Assembly: GCA_003327425.1 (NCBI GenBank)
Contig: QOQW01000001.1
Coordinates: 1 to 64,000 of the forward strand
Origin: Candidatus Ozemibacter sibiricus
GTDB taxonomy: Bacteria; Muiribacteriota; Ozemobacteria; Ozemobacterales; Ozemobacteraceae
DNA length: 64,000 nt
Direction: 5' to 3'
In this document: in pieces, positions 56,249 to 64,000 of the stretch
Layout of the letters: each line of letters begins with the position of its first letter
Position numbering within the stretch: position 1 is the first letter of the stretch
The notes under the pieces: generated by a model
The model's database searches: none
What the model was told of the DNA's origin: nothing
Seen by the model: only the letters and a program-made list of their open reading frames with translations
Position numbers and translations under genes: made by a program

Positions 56249-58429
56249 ATGGATCTGGCGGCTCGTCTCATCCTCTACATTCTGATCGCCAACGTCGGCT
56301 ACATGATCTTTTCCCTGGTGCGGCGCGGCGTGCGAGCGTTCGGCGGGTACATCCTGCAGTTGACGGCCTTGTTGGTCGGCATGCTCCTGCTGGTGGCGCG
56401 CGGCGAAGACGGAGCCTGGGCGGTCGGCCTGTCGCTGGCCGGCGTCTTCCTGCTGGTCGGCTTGCCGCTCCTGCTGCAGAAACAGATCGAACGGCTGGTC
56501 GCCGACCAGCGGCTCGCCGAGATCGAACCGCTGGCTCGCTGGAAAGCCCGTCTGGCCTGGAGCGATGTGAATGCCCATCTCGAGACGATCGCTCGCATCA
56601 CGGCCAGCGCCCCCGACGCCGCCGCGGGGCATGAAACCGCGGCAGCCCTCAAAGGCCTGCTGGGGAAAGGGGAGCCGTATGATGGCATGACCAGGGTCTT
56701 CCTGGCCATGGTGCTCTTCCAGGGGCGACGGTTCGAGCAGTTGCTGCGCGATCTGGTGGTACCGGACCGGCCGTTCGACGACTATCCCTTCGAAGAACTG
56801 CTGTACGTGGTCCGGGGGTTCCTGGAGACGGGGCAATACGACAGCGCGGTGCAGGCCCAGATGGCCCTCGAGCGCAAAGTCCTCGACGAGGGGGGCAATG
56901 ACGAGCTGTATGGCAACCTTGTCGTCTGTCGCTTGATCTTCTTCGCCTTCATGGGCTGGGAGGTCGAATTCGCGGCGCTCGCCGACAGCCCCGATCCGGT
57001 CGTGCAGGGGCTGCCTGCCGCCTTGCGGAAATACTGGTACGGGTTCAGCTGCTTCAATGCCGGGCAGTTCACCAAGGGCGAGGCCCTCATGCAGGAAGGG
57101 CTCGAGGAGGCGGCGGAGGAGCTGCCCGCCCACTGGCTGCAATGGATGGCCAGTCGCCTGCAGGGGCTGCGCGAAGGCAAGGAATTCCATCATACCGCCA
57201 TCGTGCCCAGTCTGACCGAGCTGCGGGCCCGGTATCAGCCGACGTTCCACCAGCTCATCCAGAAAGCCACCGAAGCGGCGCGCCCGCCAGCGATGCGCGA
57301 CCGGGTCACCACCGGTCTGATCATGGCCATCCTGCTGGTCTATGTCCTCACCGCCTGGATCTTCGGCGACATCAACGATCTCATCGAGCTGCTCGGGTTC
57401 GGGGCCAACAGCGGTCTGCTGGTGCGGCAGGGGGAATGGTTCCGGCTCTTCACCTATCAATTCCTCCATCTGGGCTCGGTGCATCTGGTGATGAACATCA
57501 TCGCCCTGCGCTATTTCGGTCCTCCGCTCGAAACCCTGCTGGGGCCGGCCCTGTTTCTCGGGCTTTTCCTGTGGTCGGGGGTGACCGGCGGGCTGGCCAC
57601 GGTGCAGGGGCCGGCCGGTTTGTCGGTCGGCGCCTCGGCCGCCATCGCCGGCCTCTTGGGAGCGGCCCTCGCCTTCGAACTCCTCGGCGATCGCCGGCAG
57701 AAAGTGCTGGGCGGGCAGAATTACCTCGCCCCCCTGGTGTTCATCATCATCATCAATCTGTTGATCGGGCTCATCGAGAAAGGCATCGACAACCGGGCCC
57801 ATGTCGGAGGGTTCGCCGGCGGCCTGGTGGCCGGCATCGCGCTGGTGATGGTGCATGGACGGTCCCTGGCCACCAAGGTGGCCGAGCTGGTGGCCATGGT
57901 GTTCGTCATCGCGTTGTTCGGACTGTCCTCGCGGCAGTTCCATGAGGCCAGGACGAGCGGCGGGTATCCGCCCCGCGAGGTGCGTCTGCAAGGGACGGTG
58001 CCGGCTGCCTGGCCGGTGCACCTGTCCATCCCCGCTGGCTGGGAAGTGCTGACCGGGACCAAGGGTTCCCGCGCACGCGCCCTGCAGGGCCCTCTCGGCG
58101 AGCGGATCGACCTCATCGTGGTGACCAATACCGACCCCGAGGAGCACGTCCTCAAGGAATACCTCGACGAACGGACCAGGTCGCTGGCCGAGAGTGCCGC
58201 GCTCGAGTTCCGCTCGCGCCTCGGGCCGTATGAACGGAACTACCGGGGAAGGACGCTGCATGAGGTGAAATGGCGGCTGGCCCTCGAGGGCCGGAAGCTG
58301 ACCCAGCGTGAGTTCCTGTGGTTCGGCCCTGGACGCCTGCTGCTGCTTCAGTGTATCCTGCCCACGCATCATGACGACCGCTACGATCCTGTGCTCCAAG
58401 CCATGCTGGAAACCTTGACCTGGAAGTGA
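56249..58429 (+). CDS. Rhomboid-family intramembrane protease with long extensions
   Basis: 726 aa. N-terminal two helices (~5-25, 30-75), a ~270-residue soluble helical region (~85-350), then a rhomboid domain of ~6 helices. Catalytic Ser463 in GASAAIAG, His518 in HVGGFAGG, and the HLVMNII loop are present. A C-terminal soluble domain of ~165 residues follows (possibly ligand-binding). Core GxS reads GAS, the active pattern. It cleaves membrane proteins within the bilayer; the target is unknown. No ribosome site, consistent with the very short leader. Confidence 0.9.
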   Translation: MDLAARLILYILIANVGYMIFSLVRRGVRAFGGYILQLTALLVGMLLLVARGEDGAWAVGLSLAGVFLLVGLPLLLQKQIERLVADQRLAEIEPLARWKARLAWSDVNAHLETIARITASAPDAAAGHETAAALKGLLGKGEPYDGMTRVFLAMVLFQGRRFEQLLRDLVVPDRPFDDYPFEELLYVVRGFLETGQYDSAVQAQMALERKVLDEGGNDELYGNLVVCRLIFFAFMGWEVEFAALADSPDPVVQGLPAALRKYWYGFSCFNAGQFTKGEALMQEGLEEAAEELPAHWLQWMASRLQGLREGKEFHHTAIVPSLTELRARYQPTFHQLIQKATEAARPPAMRDRVTTGLIMAILLVYVLTAWIFGDINDLIELLGFGANSGLLVRQGEWFRLFTYQFLHLGSVHLVMNIIALRYFGPPLETLLGPALFLGLFLWSGVTGGLATVQGPAGLSVGASAAIAGLLGAALAFELLGDRRQKVLGGQNYLAPLVFIIIINLLIGLIEKGIDNRAHVGGFAGGLVAGIALVMVHGRSLATKVAELVAMVFVIALFGLSSRQFHEARTSGGYPPREVRLQGTVPAAWPVHLSIPAGWEVLTGTKGSRARALQGPLGERIDLIVVTNTDPEEHVLKEYLDERTRSLAESAALEFRSRLGPYERNYRGRTLHEVKWRLALEGRKLTQREFLWFGPGRLLLLQCILPTHHDDRYDPVLQAMLETLTWK

Positions 58430-58436
58430 GGCTCTG

Positions 58437-59657
58437 ATGACCCCCGATTCCGTTTCCCCCTCCGCCGTCCCGCCGGTTCCAGGTTCCGATGCGACGACGG
58501 TGCCTGCCTCAGCGCCTCCGGCCGCTCCTCCGGCCGCTCCTCTGGTCGCGCCTTCGGCGGTGGCCGTGTCGACCGGCGTGCCAGCTTCGCCGGCGGCTCC
58601 CGCTCCGGCCTCGACGCCGACGCGCGGGCCCAAAAGCGGCGAGCCTCCCATGGGGGGGCGGCCGGGCTTGCCGCGGGTTTCCCTCGACCGGCTGCGCCGC
58701 GAGATCGGCAAGGTCATCGTGGGCAACCAGGAGGTGGTCGATCAGGTCTTGATCACCCTGTTCGCCGGCGGCCACGCCCTGCTCGAAGGGGTGCCGGGGC
58801 TCGGCAAGACGCTCCTGGTGCGCACCATCGCCAGCGTCCTGCAGCAGAGGTTTCGCCGCATTCAGTTCACCCCCGACCTGATGCCGGCCGATATCATCGG
58901 CACCAAGTTGATCCGCGAAGACGAGCAGGGTCGCCGCTCCTTCGTATTCGAACCCGGGCCGCTGTTCGCCAACCTGATCCTGGCCGACGAGATCAATCGG
59001 GCCACCGCCAAGACCCAGTCCGCTCTGCTCGAGGCCATGGCCGAAGGCACCGTCACCTCCTGCGGGGAGACCTACGCCCTGACGCCCCCCTTTTTCGTGC
59101 TGGCCACGCAGAACCCCATCGAGATGGAAGGCACCTATCCGCTGCCCGAGGCCCAGGTCGATCGGTTCATGTTCAAGATCCTGGTCGAGCTGCCGTCTCG
59201 CGAGATGCTGGAAGGCATCCTCGAGCGGACCACCGGCAACGAGCAGGTCCAGCTCGAGCCGGTGATGTCAGGGGAAGAGATCGTAGCAGTCCAGAAGCTG
59301 GTTCGCGACGTGCCTATCGCCAGGCATCTGCGCGAGGCCATCGCTTCGTTGATCCTGGCCACTCAGCCCAAATCGGCGAATGCGCCGCCGCCGGTCAAGC
59401 GCTATGTCGCCTACGGCAGTTCCCCTCGGGGCTTGCAAGCGGTGGCTTTGGCGGCGAAATCCCTGGCCTTTCTCAAAGGGCAGAACCACGTGTCGTTCGA
59501 AGAGATCAAGGCCGTCGCCCGGCCGGCCCTGCGTCATCGCCTGATCATGAATTTCGAAGGCGAGGCCGAGGGCATTTCGTCCGACGAGATCATCGGCAAG
59601 ATTCTCGCCCAGCTCGAAACGCAGGTCTCCCTCGGGAAAACCGCCACCACCGGGTGA
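58437..59657 (+). CDS. moxR: MoxR-family AAA ATPase
   Basis: 406 aa. The first ~75 residues are Pro/Ala-rich and disordered, then the AAA core: Walker A GVPGLGKT (from G118), Walker B LILADEINR, sensor ATQNPIEMEGTYPLPEAQ and arginine finger region. MoxR proteins act as chaperones that activate von Willebrand-domain partners. Two such partners are encoded on the opposite strand, ending only ~140 bases away, a convergent instead of co-directional version of the usual moxR-VWA operon. Starts 7 bases after the rhomboid gene. Confidence 0.93.
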   Translation: MTPDSVSPSAVPPVPGSDATTVPASAPPAAPPAAPLVAPSAVAVSTGVPASPAAPAPASTPTRGPKSGEPPMGGRPGLPRVSLDRLRREIGKVIVGNQEVVDQVLITLFAGGHALLEGVPGLGKTLLVRTIASVLQQRFRRIQFTPDLMPADIIGTKLIREDEQGRRSFVFEPGPLFANLILADEINRATAKTQSALLEAMAEGTVTSCGETYALTPPFFVLATQNPIEMEGTYPLPEAQVDRFMFKILVELPSREMLEGILERTTGNEQVQLEPVMSGEEIVAVQKLVRDVPIARHLREAIASLILATQPKSANAPPPVKRYVAYGSSPRGLQAVALAAKSLAFLKGQNHVSFEEIKAVARPALRHRLIMNFEGEAEGISSDEIIGKILAQLETQVSLGKTATTG

Positions 59658-59665
59658 TCGGGCGC

Positions 59666-59685
59666 GGGGCGACCAAGGTCGCCCC
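59666..59685. terminator. Bidirectional hairpin between moxR and the VWA gene
   Basis: Eight-bp GGGGCGAC/GTCGCCCC stem with CAAG loop, just after the moxR stop. Weaker than others; it may terminate both converging transcripts. Confidence 0.4.
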
Positions 59686-59800
59686 CGACCGCGGCGCGCG
59701 GCCCGCCCCTTGCGTGCGGTCCGCCCCTGGCTTGCTGGCCGCGCCAGTCGCGACCGGCTGGCTCTCTGCCCGCCAGGGCCGGCCCTTCGTCCCGGTCGGT

Positions 59801-62578
59801 TCAGCGGCCTTCGAACCGCTTGTAGCGTTCCCACATCTGATGGGCTTCGCGGGTGGCCTGGGCTTTCATGAAGAAGGCCTTGGCGCGCAGGTAGAACCGC
59901 TTGGCTTCGGCCTCTTCGCCGCGCAGCGAGTGCTCTTCCGCCAGATTCTGGAACTTCTGCGCCAGTTGCCGGTAGATCTCTTCGGGCGCTTCCGTCGCAC
60001 CGTCTTTCAGCTCGGAGCGGCCGCGCAGGCCGAAGAGATTGGCCCGTCGCAGGTAGATGTCGACGAGGTAGAGCAGCATGGCCAACAGCACCAGCCACGG
60101 CCATAGAGGGACGAACAGCACGGTGGCGACTCCCGCCGGCATGGTGTGCAGGCTCACCTGCTCGGGGTCTTCCACCAGCTCGCCCCCCGTCTGCTCAGCG
60201 ATCTGCCGCAGAAGAGGAAGGTTGGGCCGGGTGATCGCCAGTTCGCGCGATTCGTTGACCGCCACCAGCGTGGTACCGACCCGTGCGCCCTGCTCGTTGG
60301 CCACCTCGGCCACCCACAGCCCCGGGGTCGCGGCTCGCAAGACCGCTTCGTAGCGGCCATCGGGTCCCATCGTCAACGTCAGGTGGCGGCTCTGGCTGGC
60401 GGCGTCGGTCAGCCGCAGGATGCGAAGAGGCGATGTTTCGCTGGCCCCGGGTTGCACCCACACCTGCAGATCGGCCCCGCGCTGGGCGGTCTCGATGGTG
60501 AACCGCTCGGGAGCCCCTTCCGACAACTCTTTGATGGTTTGTCGAAGCAATTTGCCCAGGCCGTTCCAGCGTGCCCAGGAGCGGGTCCAGACGGGCAGCA
60601 GGTCGGGGGTGAACGCCGCGGTGCGGCCCAGGCCATGGCGCCACCAGGCCAGCACGGGGTCGCCCCGAGGGCTGGCTAGCACCACCGTCGCTTTGTCCTT
60701 TTTCTGCGTGATCACCAGCCCATCAAGGCTCGGAATTTCATTTCGGGCGATGCCTCGGGCCAGCGTGCTCGATTCCAGGAGCAGCGGCTGGAACGATTCC
60801 TCGATGAACGGCGGGGCCGAGATCCGCTTGAATTCCTTGCGGAAGATCTCAGGCAGCTCGGCGAAGTTCGGACTCTCGTAGAACTCGCCGCCAGTGCCAT
60901 CGGCGATGGTCTGCAGGGTTTCGGGGTTGACCTCGGTGCCGGCCGCCACCGTGGTCACCGACACCTTGTACTCGCGGAAATTTTCCAGCAGGGGGGTCAC
61001 GAAATGGAAATCGGAGGGGATGCCATCCGACATCATCAGCACGTTCTTATGCGCGAAGGGCTGGTCTTTCAACGCGACCAGCGCCTGGGCCAGGGGCAGC
61101 GAGAAGACGGTGCCGCCGCCCGGGTAGTACTGGTCGAGCGTGCGATAGATGTCGTCGAGATCGTCGATCTGCTGGAGCGGCAGGACCCAGGTCGGCAGAT
61201 GGTTGAACATGATGATGCCGACATACTGGCCGCGGCACAGTCGCAGAATCTCCTTGGTGGCGGCGATCAGGTAGTCCCAGGAGTCGCCGTGCATGCTGCC
61301 CGAGCAGTCGAGCACCAGGATCAGGGCCAGCGGCTGGTTGACGGTGCGCTTGGGCATGCGGACGGGCAGTGCCTCTTCGATGGGAGTCTCGGTCCACTCG
61401 CCCAGCCCGTAGGAGTTGGGCCCGCCGACCATCAGCAGACCGGTGCCGTTGCGCACGGCCTGTTGCAGGGTGGCGAGGTCATCCTGGGAGAAATGCTGGC
61501 GATGGATGTTGTTGAGAATGACACAGGAATATGGGAAGAGCGCGGTTCGCAGGTCGGCCGGCCATGACCCGGGGCTGGCCGTGCTGAAGTCGATCTGCTC
61601 GGCCGCCAGCAGGTCACGCAGGAAGCGTCCGGCTTTGGGGTCCTCCTCAAAGACCAGGGCCTTGGGCATCGAGCGCACGGTGACGGTGGCATACTGACGC
61701 GCTGGCGGGCTGGGTGGGGAGCTTCCGGTCACCTGGACGACATACCCCACCACCCCGCGGGCCTGGGGCTTCATTTCGACCGTGTGGGCGGCCAGTCCCG
61801 GTGTCCCGGCAGGCAGAATCCGCCGGATCGAGGTGCCGTCCGAACCGCGCAGATCGAGGGTCAGGCTGCCGCCCGGCGGGTTGTCGATCAGAATGTGCGC
61901 GGAAAACGCCTCCCCGGGGAAGACGCGATCGGGAAACGCCGCCCGCACGATTCGCGGGTAGGGCGGGCGCGGCACGGACGACAAGGGAATCACATCGACG
62001 GGAAGGTTGGCTTCGGCCAGATGGCGGGTGGCGGCTCCAACGCCGCCGTGGGTGTCGCCGCCGTCCGTGAACAGGTAGAGGCGGCCCCGCCGGTCGGGGG
62101 GGATCGCCTTCATTCCCTCTTCGAGCGCTCCTCCCAGGTCGGTGCTCGCTTCGCGGGGCAGTCTCGCCAGGGCAAGATCGACCGCTTCCCGCTCGGGAGG
62201 CGACTCGGCCCAGCCCGCCGGCAGGCGGTCGATCGTCCCGCACGGCCCGCTGAAGAACAGGTAGGTCGGCTTCACGTGCGAGGGCAGGTCGCTGGTCAGA
62301 CTGGCGACGGTTTTCAGCGCTCCGGCCAGACTGTCGAAATCGACGGAGGGGGAGACGTCGAACAGGAACACCGCTCGGTGATCTTCTTGGAACTTCTGGG
62401 TTTCCCAGCGGGGGTCGAGGAGAGCGAGGACGAGCAGTCCGCACACGGCCAGTTTGAGCCAGAGCAGTACCCGTTTGCCGGCAGCGGTCACGAAGATCGG
62501 GGTCCGGATCCAGAAGAGGGTCAGCCCCAGAACCGGAACCAGCCACACGATGCCGTACGGGTTGCCCAGGGTGATCAT
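59801..62578 (-). CDS. Large von Willebrand factor A membrane protein with GATase-like domain
   Basis: 925 aa. ATG 62578 begins two bases after the upstream gene's stop. N-terminal helices (~8-26, 38-55), a first degenerate vWA-like segment (VFLFDVSPSVDF), a class-I glutamine-amidotransferase-like fold (~300-395; the usual Cys nucleophile is not seen), then a full vWA with MIDAS (LDCSGSMHGDS near 423). A C-terminal helix (~865-885) is followed by a cytosolic tail. Such proteins are surface or periplasmic metal-dependent adhesion scaffolds and are MoxR clients. Convergent with moxR. Confidence 0.87.
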   Translation of the reverse strand: MITLGNPYGIVWLVPVLGLTLFWIRTPIFVTAAGKRVLLWLKLAVCGLLVLALLDPRWETQKFQEDHRAVFLFDVSPSVDFDSLAGALKTVASLTSDLPSHVKPTYLFFSGPCGTIDRLPAGWAESPPEREAVDLALARLPREASTDLGGALEEGMKAIPPDRRGRLYLFTDGGDTHGGVGAATRHLAEANLPVDVIPLSSVPRPPYPRIVRAAFPDRVFPGEAFSAHILIDNPPGGSLTLDLRGSDGTSIRRILPAGTPGLAAHTVEMKPQARGVVGYVVQVTGSSPPSPPARQYATVTVRSMPKALVFEEDPKAGRFLRDLLAAEQIDFSTASPGSWPADLRTALFPYSCVILNNIHRQHFSQDDLATLQQAVRNGTGLLMVGGPNSYGLGEWTETPIEEALPVRMPKRTVNQPLALILVLDCSGSMHGDSWDYLIAATKEILRLCRGQYVGIIMFNHLPTWVLPLQQIDDLDDIYRTLDQYYPGGGTVFSLPLAQALVALKDQPFAHKNVLMMSDGIPSDFHFVTPLLENFREYKVSVTTVAAGTEVNPETLQTIADGTGGEFYESPNFAELPEIFRKEFKRISAPPFIEESFQPLLLESSTLARGIARNEIPSLDGLVITQKKDKATVVLASPRGDPVLAWWRHGLGRTAAFTPDLLPVWTRSWARWNGLGKLLRQTIKELSEGAPERFTIETAQRGADLQVWVQPGASETSPLRILRLTDAASQSRHLTLTMGPDGRYEAVLRAATPGLWVAEVANEQGARVGTTLVAVNESRELAITRPNLPLLRQIAEQTGGELVEDPEQVSLHTMPAGVATVLFVPLWPWLVLLAMLLYLVDIYLRRANLFGLRGRSELKDGATEAPEEIYRQLAQKFQNLAEEHSLRGEEAEAKRFYLRAKAFFMKAQATREAHQMWERYKRFEGR

Positions 62579-62580
62579 GG

Positions 62581-64000
62581 TCAATTGCGCCTCATGAACA
62601 ACCACCACTCGCCCAGCAGGACCAGCAAGGCGGCTGACAGCAGCCCCGGCCACGGCGACCCCAGCAGGTGGCGGGTGGCTTGCGCCGCCAGTTGCGTGCT
62701 GGTGGGGGCCTGCGGCCGGCCTGGGGTGAGACGGGCTTCCGACGGGGCCTGCAGGTTGATGGCTACCACTCGCCCGGCATCCCCCGGCAGGGGATGCCAG
62801 CCGGCGATCACCGGGGCTTGGCCGCGCCACAGCGCAGCCAGGCCGGCATGGCCGACCGGATAGGCCAGTCGCGGGAACTTGTCGCGCAGCAGGTATTCGA
62901 GGGTATTGAACAAGAGAATGGGCAGGAAGAAATTACCCTGCAAGGCCGGGTCGTCGGGCGCCACGCCGATCCAGACGTGCGGGACGGGACGGCCCGCGAC
63001 CAGCGTCGTCTCTTCGGCCAGCAGGATGCCTCCTACCGCCTCGATCAGCGGGGTGCCCGGCAGGAGCCCCGGTCGCAAGGCCGAGGGGGGGGCGGCATCC
63101 CAATCGGTGTAGGCCAGCAGAGGGTGCTCGCCTGCCCAGGGCAGGATCTCGCCCGGCTGCACGGGACGCGGGCCGGGCAGGAAGGCGGCGGTGGGCAGCC
63201 GCCGGGCGTCGTGGGGCAGCGAACCCAGCGCCAGCAGCGCATCGAGGGGGGGATCCGCCGAGGCGGTGTCGGTCGGCACGAACGAGATCAGCGGCATGGC
63301 GCGACCCAGGCGGTGCAGGATGGAGCCGCGGGGGGCCATCAGTCCGACGGTCGGCGGCCGCCCGGGATCGGCGAAGTACCAGGCGTCATCGGCCGGGTTC
63401 CGATTGCGATCGACCGAGGTGCTCAGCCGCAGGATGCCCTGGCGAACCGGCAAGGGGGGCAGCGTCACGGTATGCAGCCCGGGCTGCGGCAGTCGAACCG
63501 GCGGGAGCGGGGTCACCGTGCCGTCGGCTTTCTCGAGGCTGAGACCTGCTTCGAAGGCGGCTGGCACGGCGGAAAAGACGGCGACGGTGCCTTCCAGGAA
63601 ACGGCCCGCTTCGTCGAGCGAGAGGTCGGCGCCAACGAGGGCGACATTGGCGCTGTCGGTGCCGAAGATCTCCACCCGGATGCTGGTCTGCGGCATGAAA
63701 TCACGCGGCATCGGCAGCTCGAGCGTGTCGGTCAGCAGGTAGATCTCGTCGGGGCTGAGCCCTTCCAGGTCGCGCAGCAGGCGCAACACTCGTTCGGGGC
63801 TGGGGGTGGCCTGATGGCCGGAGGTGAGCTGGGCGGCCGCCTGGGCCGCCGCCGGCGCGTCGGTGAAGCGTCGCACGGGGGTCAGGGTGCTGCCCAGCGT
63901 ATAGAGGGCAACCTCGCCGCCCGCTGACCGACACAGCTCCACCGCGCGGTCGCGGGCCTGCGCGAAGCGCGATGGCCGGAGGTCCTGGGCTTGCATCGAC
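62581..64000 (-). CDS. BatA/VWA-type membrane protein, C-terminal part (start outside window)
   Basis: More than 470 residues visible on the minus strand, beginning near MQAQDLRPSRFAQARDRA, which corresponds to the segment after the MIDAS motif in BatA-type proteins. The N-terminal membrane helices and MIDAS lie beyond 64000. The middle contains beta-rich repeats and the C-terminus ends in one membrane helix (LLSAALLVLLGEWWLFM) plus RRN. It is the first visible gene of the VWA operon. Confidence 0.8.
   Translation of the reverse strand, partial: SMQAQDLRPSRFAQARDRAVELCRSAGGEVALYTLGSTLTPVRRFTDAPAAAQAAAQLTSGHQATPSPERVLRLLRDLEGLSPDEIYLLTDTLELPMPRDFMPQTSIRVEIFGTDSANVALVGADLSLDEAGRFLEGTVAVFSAVPAAFEAGLSLEKADGTVTPLPPVRLPQPGLHTVTLPPLPVRQGILRLSTSVDRNRNPADDAWYFADPGRPPTVGLMAPRGSILHRLGRAMPLISFVPTDTASADPPLDALLALGSLPHDARRLPTAAFLPGPRPVQPGEILPWAGEHPLLAYTDWDAAPPSALRPGLLPGTPLIEAVGGILLAEETTLVAGRPVPHVWIGVAPDDPALQGNFFLPILLFNTLEYLLRDKFPRLAYPVGHAGLAALWRGQAPVIAGWHPLPGDAGRVVAINLQAPSEARLTPGRPQAPTSTQLAAQATRHLLGSPWPGLLSAALLVLLGEWWLFMRRN

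Overview
The window is GC-rich, densely coded bacterial DNA, mostly housekeeping and accessory metabolism. It shows no insertion sequences, prophage, CRISPR array or transposase. The gene set suggests a fermentative, flagellate or twitching anaerobe with a two-membrane envelope: a trimeric [FeFe] hydrogenase of the NADH/ferredoxin type, PPDK, a polysaccharide-export SLBB protein, type IV pilus PilB/PilC, a PilZ chemoreceptor, flagellar FliK/FlhB-like proteins, Hanks-type kinases and bacterial-microcompartment vertex proteins. A poorly characterised deep lineage (for example Riflebacteria/Ozemobacteria) would fit, but that is a guess from gene content; no 16S sequence is present.

Layout. 1-124: 3' end of a 5S rRNA and a hairpin. 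0.3-4.9 kb: an FHA-pseudokinase and a very large kinase-pseudokinase-receiver-DUF2225 fusion. 5-9.3 kb: a triple-CxxC mini-protein, an EF-hand-like protein, a helical membrane-anchored protein with a small partner, and a DUF2877 protein. 9.98-12.8 kb: a large B12-type radical SAM protein. 12.8-17 kb: a lone receiver protein and hydCBA-type hydrogenase genes behind a strong promoter. 17.4-22.7 kb: glcD-glcF-rnhB-fliK-like-flhB-like-yraN. 22.8-31.5 kb: SLBB export protein, ATP-cone/uridine-kinase fusion, multi-parvulin chaperone, S4 protein and rsmA.

31.5-42.8 kb is one long minus-strand block: ppdK, nusB, a PilZ chemoreceptor, pilB, two overlapping radical SAM genes resembling the LipS1/LipS2 lipoyl synthase pair, an ABM-fold monooxygenase, an iron-type alcohol dehydrogenase and a TatD nuclease. 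43.0-45.5 kb: three envelope proteins followed by two overlapping micropeptide genes, one apparently a minimal lipoprotein. 45.6-49.5 kb (minus): an encapsulation-peptide-tagged aldolase fusion with two microcompartment vertex genes, then pgi. 49.9 kb: tRNA-Pro(GGG). 50.2-59.7 kb: a PLP-dependent sulfur-amino-acid enzyme, pilC, topB, a DUF2993 protein, a rhomboid protease and a MoxR ATPase. 59.8-64 kb (minus): two von Willebrand-type membrane proteins, the last running off the window.

The most unusual items are the microcompartment satellite locus with its Cys-rich aldolase cargo, the micropeptide pair, the kinase fusion, the radical SAM pair, a Ser in the first H-cluster motif of the hydrogenase, a recurring hairpin without a T-tract, and two promoters placed so close to the start codon that leaderless mRNAs are expected. 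All calls come from reading the sequence; no database search was run.
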